From DATHVR01 sp035461175 (GTDB lineage Bacteria; Actinomycetota; Acidimicrobiia; Spongiisociales; ZC4RG35): a stretch of DNA of 18,378 bases. The position numbers were made by a program, and so were the translations under genes. The notes under the pieces were generated by a model. That model did no database searches and was not told the DNA's origin. It saw nothing but the letters and a program-made list of their open reading frames with translations. Of the stretch, positions 14,840-18,378 are shown one piece after another (position 1 is the first letter of the stretch; every line of letters starts with the position of its first letter). The stretch covers positions 1-18,378 of the forward strand of contig DATHVR010000129.1 in assembly GCA_035461175.1 (NCBI GenBank), in the 5' to 3' direction.

Positions 14840-15777
14840 CAGTCGCGCAGGGCCTTGCCGGTGAGATGGAGGAATACCGCCTCGAGGTCGGGCTCGTCGA
14901 CCTCGACGCCGGTGACTGTCATCCCGGCTCCGGCTGCCGCCGTCAGCACCGCCGGCAACACGCTCGACGCCTCGGCCGCCAGCACCGTCACGGCGTGGTC
15001 GGCCACAGCCGCCTCGACCACTCCCGGGACCGCGCCCACCGCCGCCGCCGCCGCTTCGATCGAGTCTCTCCCCCGCATGACGAGTCGGTCGAACTGGCCG
15101 ACCTGGGAAACGAGCTCCCGCCTCGTCCCCTCGGCGATCAAACGGCCCTGGTCTATGATCCCCACCCGGTCACACAGGCGTTCGGCCTCCTCCATGTAAT
15201 GGGTGGTATAGACCACCGACATCCCCTCGACCGAGAGGGCTTCGACCGACTCGAGGATGGCGTTGCGAGACTGCGGATCCACGCCCACGGTGGGCTCGTC
15301 GAGGATGAGGAGACGGGGCTCGTGAAGGAGGCCGATGGCGATGTTGAGCCGCCGCTTCATTCCTCCCGAGTATTCCTGGGCCCGGTCGTCGGCACGGCCA
15401 TCGAGTCCGACCACCTCCAGCACCTGTTGCACCCTCCGCTTGAGGTCGTCGCCGACCAGGCCGTACAGGCGTCCGAAGAATCCCAGGTTCTCGGCCGCGG
15501 TGAGATCGGGATACAGGGCCAGGTCCTGGGGTACCAATCCCACCGAGGCCCGTGCCTCCAGCTCTCCCGGCGCCATGGTCGCTCCGAGAACCGTCACCCG
15601 ACCCGCATCGGGGGCGAGCAGACCACAGATCATCGAGATGGTGGTCGTCTTGCCCGCACCGTTCGGACCGAGCAAGCCGTAGGTCTCCCCCGGCTGCACC
15701 TGGAAGCTGACACCGTCGACGGCCACCAGGTCACCGAACCGCCGCTCCAGATTGTCCGCCACCAATACGTCGGCCAT
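14839..15777 (-). CDS. ABC exporter ATP-binding protein (DrrA/NatA type)
   Basis: A 312-residue cytoplasmic ATPase that powers the two permeases encoded next. All motifs are present: Walker A GPNGAGKT (37-44), Q-loop LVPQD, signature YSGGMKRRL, Walker B LLILDEPTVGVDP, and H-loop YTTHYMEEAE. After the nucleotide domain (about 1-220) there is a C-terminal extension of about 90 residues, common in the DrrA/CcmA-like subfamily and ending with EVDEPDLEAVFLHLTGKALRD. ATG 15777 has a strong GAGGAG 7 nt upstream, so unlike most genes here it is translated from a leader. It lies 56 nt downstream of the extended radical SAM selenoprotein gene on the same strand. Linkage to that enzyme is possible but unproven. 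Confidence 0.93.
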   Translation of the reverse strand: MADVLVADNLERRFGDLVAVDGVSFQVQPGETYGLLGPNGAGKTTTISMICGLLAPDAGRVTVLGATMAPGELEARASVGLVPQDLALYPDLTAAENLGFFGRLYGLVGDDLKRRVQQVLEVVGLDGRADDRAQEYSGGMKRRLNIAIGLLHEPRLLILDEPTVGVDPQSRNAILESVEALSVEGMSVVYTTHYMEEAERLCDRVGIIDQGRLIAEGTRRELVSQVGQFDRLVMRGRDSIEAAAAAVGAVPGVVEAAVADHAVTVLAAEASSVLPAVLTAAAGAGMTVTGVEVDEPDLEAVFLHLTGKALRD

Positions 15778-15784
15778 CGTGTCG

Positions 15785-15837
15785 CTCCTCGTCGCAGGAC
15801 GAGGTTAGAACCAAGCGACCCTGGGCCAGGCTGTCAA
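15785..15837 (-). promoter_or_regulatory. ABC exporter leader: -35-like box, hairpin and ribosome site
   Basis: On the minus strand TTGACA (15837-15832) is a perfect -35 hexamer. The clearest -10 candidate, TAACCT (15807-15802), lies 24 nt further, longer than usual. A perfect 7-bp stem, CCTCGTC and GACGAGG (15804-15798 and 15793-15787) with a CTGC loop, overlaps the ribosome site GAGGAG (15790-15785). The inverted repeat could be an operator, or the hairpin could mask the ribosome site if the transcript begins upstream, as in read-through from the radical SAM gene. Confidence 0.4.
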
Positions 15838-17228
15838 TTCTCGCCTCCGTCCGCCCCGTCGAAGGCGCCCAACTGGGCGCCGGTGGGCTCACTTCAACAG
15901 AACCACGGTTCGGTAAGGCGCGGGCGGGGGGCGCCGCCGTTGCCCACCGGAGCGGCAAAGTTGGAGCCGGACTCGGCGGCTATGATTGCCGAGAGCTCGG
16001 CGAGGATCTCTAGCGGATCCGTGCCCGCCGAAGCACCCGCCGCTGCGATCGCCTCGAGTCGCTTCTGGAGGAGGTCCGCGGCCGGATCGGCGGACCTCCA
16101 GGTGTAGCCGAGCGCCTCCGGGTCGTACGACACCAGATGCGGGGTCAGGTCCGCCAGCTCCAGCATCAACGAGCCGTCCGGTATCAGAAGACGAATCGTC
16201 ATTTGAACGGGGTCGGTGACGGGGGCGAGGTCCTGGTCCCACACGAATTGTGATATGTCGGCCACCGTGTCCACCGTCGACCAGGGCGTGAAAGGCAACC
16301 AGGTGGGATGGAGGTCGATGCCCGTTTGCCGTGCCACCTCCACGGCCTTGGCCGAGTCGGAGGCGGTGTGGCCCTTGTCCATCCGCCGCAGGATCGACTC
16401 GTCGAGCGATTCGAACGCCGACACCATGAACAACACCCCGGCCGCGGCCAGCTCGGGCAGCAGTTCTCGGTGGGCAAGGATGTGTTCTACCTTGACGGTC
16501 ACATCGAAGGTGAGGTCGGGAAAGTCGGCGTGAACGGCCTCGAGCACCTTGCGGGCGTACGCCGGGGCATTCAGGAAGTCGGGATCGCCGAAGGTGATGT
16601 GACGGGCCCCGGCCTCGACCAGTTGGGCGACATCGGCCAGGACGGTCTCCTCCCCGGTGACCCGGTAGCGGCCGTCGTAGACCGTAGGCACCGGACAGTG
16701 CGTGCAGCGATGGCGACAGCCGTGGCTGGCCTCCACGTACCCGACGAGACGATGACCGTCGCCAACGGCGAGGTGGGCGTAACGGTCGAGCGGCGGCAGG
16801 AGGTGACGGGCCGGACGCCGGAAACGGCGCCGGCCGATGTGGACGCTGACCCCGCCGGTCGGTTCCCCGTCCAGCGAACGGACCCATTCCACCAGGGCGT
16901 CCTCGTACTCCCCACAGATTCGTCGGTCGACCAGACCGGGGGATTCCTCGGCTCCCACTGCGGCGTAGAGCCCGTAGAAGGCGATGGGCAGATCGGGGCG
17001 CAACCGCCGGATCCGGCGGGCGGCCTCGATCCCGAGGCGAAGGGCGGTGTGCATGGGGACCGAGATCGCCACCGCCTCCACCGCGTCGAGTTGGTGGGCC
17101 GACCAGGGTTCCACGGCGAGGTCGAGGGTCGACACCTCGACCCCGGCCGCCAGCAACTCGGCTGCAGGGGCGGCCAGGTGGAGAGGCTGGTGACCGAGCT
17201 CATAGCCCGAGATGAGGAGAACGCGCAT
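15834..17228 (-). CDS. B12-binding-type radical SAM selenoprotein, CUxEP tail (Sec at TGA 15894-15896)
   Basis: A radical SAM enzyme of 464 residues if TGA codon 445 is read as selenocysteine, or 444 if it stops there. An N-terminal Rossmann-like domain (about 1-130, starting MRVLLISGYELGHQPLH) resembles the cobalamin-binding domain of B12-radical SAM proteins. The 4Fe-4S motif is C171, C175 and C178 in GCRHRCTHC, followed by a TIM-barrel-like part with TFGDPDFLN. The C-terminus reads EPWFC, then TGA, Ser, Glu, Pro and 15 more residues to TGA 15836-15834. A Cys-Sec-x-Glu-Pro tail is, as I recall, the hallmark of a radical SAM (seleno)protein family named CUAEP/CCAEP-tail. A SECIS-like hairpin follows the TGA. 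The extension keeps GC-rich third positions. The ATG at 17228 is used, with TACGAT 9 nt upstream; a longer frame overlaps aceE. The substrate is unknown. The radical SAM call is very firm and the Sec reading fairly firm. Confidence 0.82.
15864..15881 (-). promoter_or_regulatory. Bacterial SECIS element for the radical SAM selenoprotein
   Basis: The minus-strand hairpin GGCGCCC-AGTT-GGGCGCC has a perfect 7-bp stem with a 4-nt loop. The TGA at 15896-15894 is 19 nt before the first loop base, and the second loop base is G. Known bacterial SECIS rules ask for an apical loop about 16-37 nt after the UGA and a G among its first two bases; both are met. No T-tract follows, so an intrinsic terminator is a poorer reading, though not excluded. 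Confidence 0.7.
15894..15896 (-). other. Probable selenocysteine codon (TGA)
   Basis: TGA follows TGT (Cys444) and precedes AGT GAG CCC, giving Cys-Sec-Ser-Glu-Pro. The frame then stays open to TGA 15836-15834. The hairpin at 15864-15881 lies at the right distance to recruit SelB. Conventional gene calling would end the gene here and lose the tail. Confidence 0.72.
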
Positions 17229-17237
17229 CTCGATTCG

Positions 17238-17243
17238 ATCGTA
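17238..17243 (-). promoter_or_regulatory. -10 box of the radical SAM gene
   Basis: TACGAT on the minus strand, followed by 9 nt and the ATG at 17228. It fits the TANNNT pattern of the window. It faces the aceE promoter inside a 57-bp divergent interval, so the two upstream regions must overlap. Confidence 0.45.
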
Positions 17244-17272
17244 GGGCCATGTGATACCTACGGAATCGGGGG

Positions 17273-17278
17273 TAGGCT
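17273..17278 (+). promoter_or_regulatory. -10 box of aceE (leaderless)
   Basis: TAGGCT, followed by 7 nt and the ATG at 17286. There is no Shine-Dalgarno sequence before the start. TGTGAT (17250-17255) sits 17 nt upstream as a weak -35 candidate. Confidence 0.5.
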
Positions 17279-17285
17279 CAGACGC

Positions 17286-18378
17286 ATGGCTCTTCCTCCC
17301 GATCTGTCTCGCACTCTGGCCGACGACTTCGTGCAACAGCTCCCGGACACCGACCCGGTCGAGACCACCGAGTGGTTGGAATCGTTGGACGCGGTAGTGG
17401 CCGAATTCGGGCCGACGCGGGCCCGTTACCTGTTGGCCAAGCTGCTCGAGCGCGCCCATGAGAACGAGCTCGGGGTGCCCTCACCGATCACCACCCCCTA
17501 TATCAACACGATCCCGCTCGAGGATCAGCCCGAGTATCCCGGCGACGGCCAGCTGGAGCGGCGCATCCGCCGGCTGATCCGCTGGAACGCCGCCGTGATG
17601 GTGGTCAAGGCCAACCACAAGGAAAAGGGAATCGGGGGCCACCTGTCGACCTTCGCTTCCTCGGCGACGCTGTACGAGGTCGGGTTCAACCATTTCTTCC
17701 GCGGCAAGACCGAGGACCATCCCGGCGATCACGTCTACTTCCAGGGCCACGCCGTACCGGGCATGTACGCACGGGCCTTCCTCGAACGCCGGCTCGACGA
17801 GAGCCACCTGGACCGTTTCCGCTTCGAGACGGGCGGCGGCGGGCTCTCCTCCTATCCGCACCCGCGGCTCATGCCCGAGTTCTGGGAGTTTCCGACCGTC
17901 TCGATGGGTCTGGGCCCCATCAACTCGATCTACCACGCCCGCTTCAACAAGTATCTCCACAATCGCGGGATGGATGACACCGCCGATTCGTGGGTCTGGT
18001 GCTTCGTCGGCGATGGCGAGGTGGACGAACCCGAGACCCTGGGTGCGATCTCACTCGCCTCGCGTGAGAAGCTGGGCAACCTGATCTGGGTCGTCAACTG
18101 CAACCTGCAGCGCCTCGACGGTCCGGTGTACGGCAACGGCTCGATCATCCAAGAGCTCGAGGGCATCTTCCGCGGGGCCGGATGGAACGTGATCAAGCTG
18201 GCCTGGGGCAGCAAGTGGGACGAGCTGTTGGCCCGCGACCGGGACGGCGTGCTGGCGCGGCGCTTCAACCGCCTGATCGACGGCGAGTCGCAGCGCTACG
18301 CGGCGTTCGGCGCGCCCGAACTGCGGGAGCGCTTCTTCGACAGCCCCGAGCTTCAGGCCCTCATCGAGGACTGGAGCG
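17286..18378 (+). CDS. aceE: Pyruvate dehydrogenase E1, homodimeric AceE type (5' part, runs off window)
   Basis: The first 364 codons of the thiamine-diphosphate enzyme that decarboxylates pyruvate in the pyruvate dehydrogenase complex and acetylates lipoyl-E2. The full protein is usually about 900 residues, so some 60 percent lies beyond the right edge. Strong block identity with E. coli AceE: NTIPLEDQPEYPGD, RWNAAVMV, SSATLYEVGFNHFFR, GLSSYPHPRLMPEFW, FPTVSMGLGPI. The ThDP motif runs from GDGEVDE (242-248) to NCN (271-273), with NCNLQRLDGPV following. The ATG at 17286 sits 7 nt after TAGGCT, with no ribosome site, so the transcript is probably leaderless. It is divergent from the radical SAM gene. 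The homodimeric E1 is usual in actinobacteria and proteobacteria. The reading frame is clean as far as the edge. Confidence 0.96.
   Translation, partial: MALPPDLSRTLADDFVQQLPDTDPVETTEWLESLDAVVAEFGPTRARYLLAKLLERAHENELGVPSPITTPYINTIPLEDQPEYPGDGQLERRIRRLIRWNAAVMVVKANHKEKGIGGHLSTFASSATLYEVGFNHFFRGKTEDHPGDHVYFQGHAVPGMYARAFLERRLDESHLDRFRFETGGGGLSSYPHPRLMPEFWEFPTVSMGLGPINSIYHARFNKYLHNRGMDDTADSWVWCFVGDGEVDEPETLGAISLASREKLGNLIWVVNCNLQRLDGPVYGNGSIIQELEGIFRGAGWNVIKLAWGSKWDELLARDRDGVLARRFNRLIDGESQRYAAFGAPELRERFFDSPELQALIEDWS

Noticed and set aside
12684..14864. Very long open frame antisense to the ABC permeases
   Set aside because: Its translation is low-complexity (Arg, Pro, Ser, Thr), resembles no family and lies opposite two clear permease genes. 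It is a by-product of high GC. The same applies to long frames opposite or shifted against the adnB-like gene and plsB.
15831..15840. CTGTCA on the plus strand as another damage-promoter core
   Set aside because: No TANNNT lies 11 nt downstream and no plus-strand gene follows. On the other strand it is simply TTGACA.
15864..15881. Hairpin after the radical SAM gene as an intrinsic terminator
   Set aside because: No T-tract follows, it begins only 13 nt after the TGA, and the frame continues through it with a CUxEP motif. A SECIS role explains more. A terminator is kept only as the fallback reading.

Overview
The window is high-GC DNA from an actinobacterium, most likely an Acidimicrobiia-type lineage. 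This rests on family content (an AdnA/AdnB-type helicase-nuclease pair, a long PlsB acyltransferase, a homodimer-type AceE pyruvate dehydrogenase E1) and on repeated leaderless start architecture (TANNNT about 6-9 nt before ATG or GTG). The lineage is an inference. Genes are packed tightly, often with 1-4 nt overlaps or overlapping 3' ends, and no tRNA, rRNA, CRISPR array or insertion sequence was seen.

Layout. 1-300 is a non-coding repeat-rich leader (39-nt direct repeat, 9-bp hairpin, short tandem repeats) ending in a promoter. 301-1074 (+) is a RecB-family/Cas4-like PD-(D/E)XK nuclease with an Fe-S cysteine set. 1078-2358 (-) is a Glu/Leu-type amino-acid dehydrogenase. 2448-9150 (+) is a three-gene operon: an AdnA-like helicase-nuclease broken by an in-frame TGA at 5013-5015, an AdnB-like helicase-nuclease, and a small PlsY-like membrane acyltransferase. 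9116-9571 (-) is D-aminoacyl-tRNA deacylase. A 48-bp near-perfect palindrome at 9606-9653 separates it from the divergent plsB (9711-12023, +). On the minus strand follow a small two-helix membrane protein (12010-12519) and an ABC exporter of two ABC-2 permeases and one ATPase (12534-15777). Just upstream on the same strand is a B12-binding-type radical SAM protein (15834-17228). Divergent from that, a partial aceE runs off the right edge (17286-18378).

The most interesting observation is that the radical SAM gene appears to encode a selenoprotein. Its apparent stop TGA (15894-15896) follows a Cys codon, and reading through gives a Cys-Sec-Ser-Glu-Pro tail plus 16 further residues. A hairpin 13 nt after the TGA has a 7-bp GC stem and an AGUU loop, and fits the bacterial SECIS geometry. 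This matches the tail motif of a radical SAM (seleno)protein family that I recall as CUAEP/CCAEP-tail.

Second, the two DNA-repair transcription units (301 and 2448) share the promoter TGTCA-N11-TACNGT followed by 7-8 nt and the start codon. This has the spacing of the actinobacterial LexA-independent DNA-damage promoter (RecA-NDp, PafBC-dependent). The RecB-like nuclease and the AdnAB-like machine may therefore be co-induced by DNA damage. The window's other promoters have the same -10 and leaderless layout but lack TGTCA.

Third, the adnA-like gene keeps an intact reading frame and nuclease motifs after its TGA. The break may be a sequencing error, a recent nonsense mutation or readthrough.
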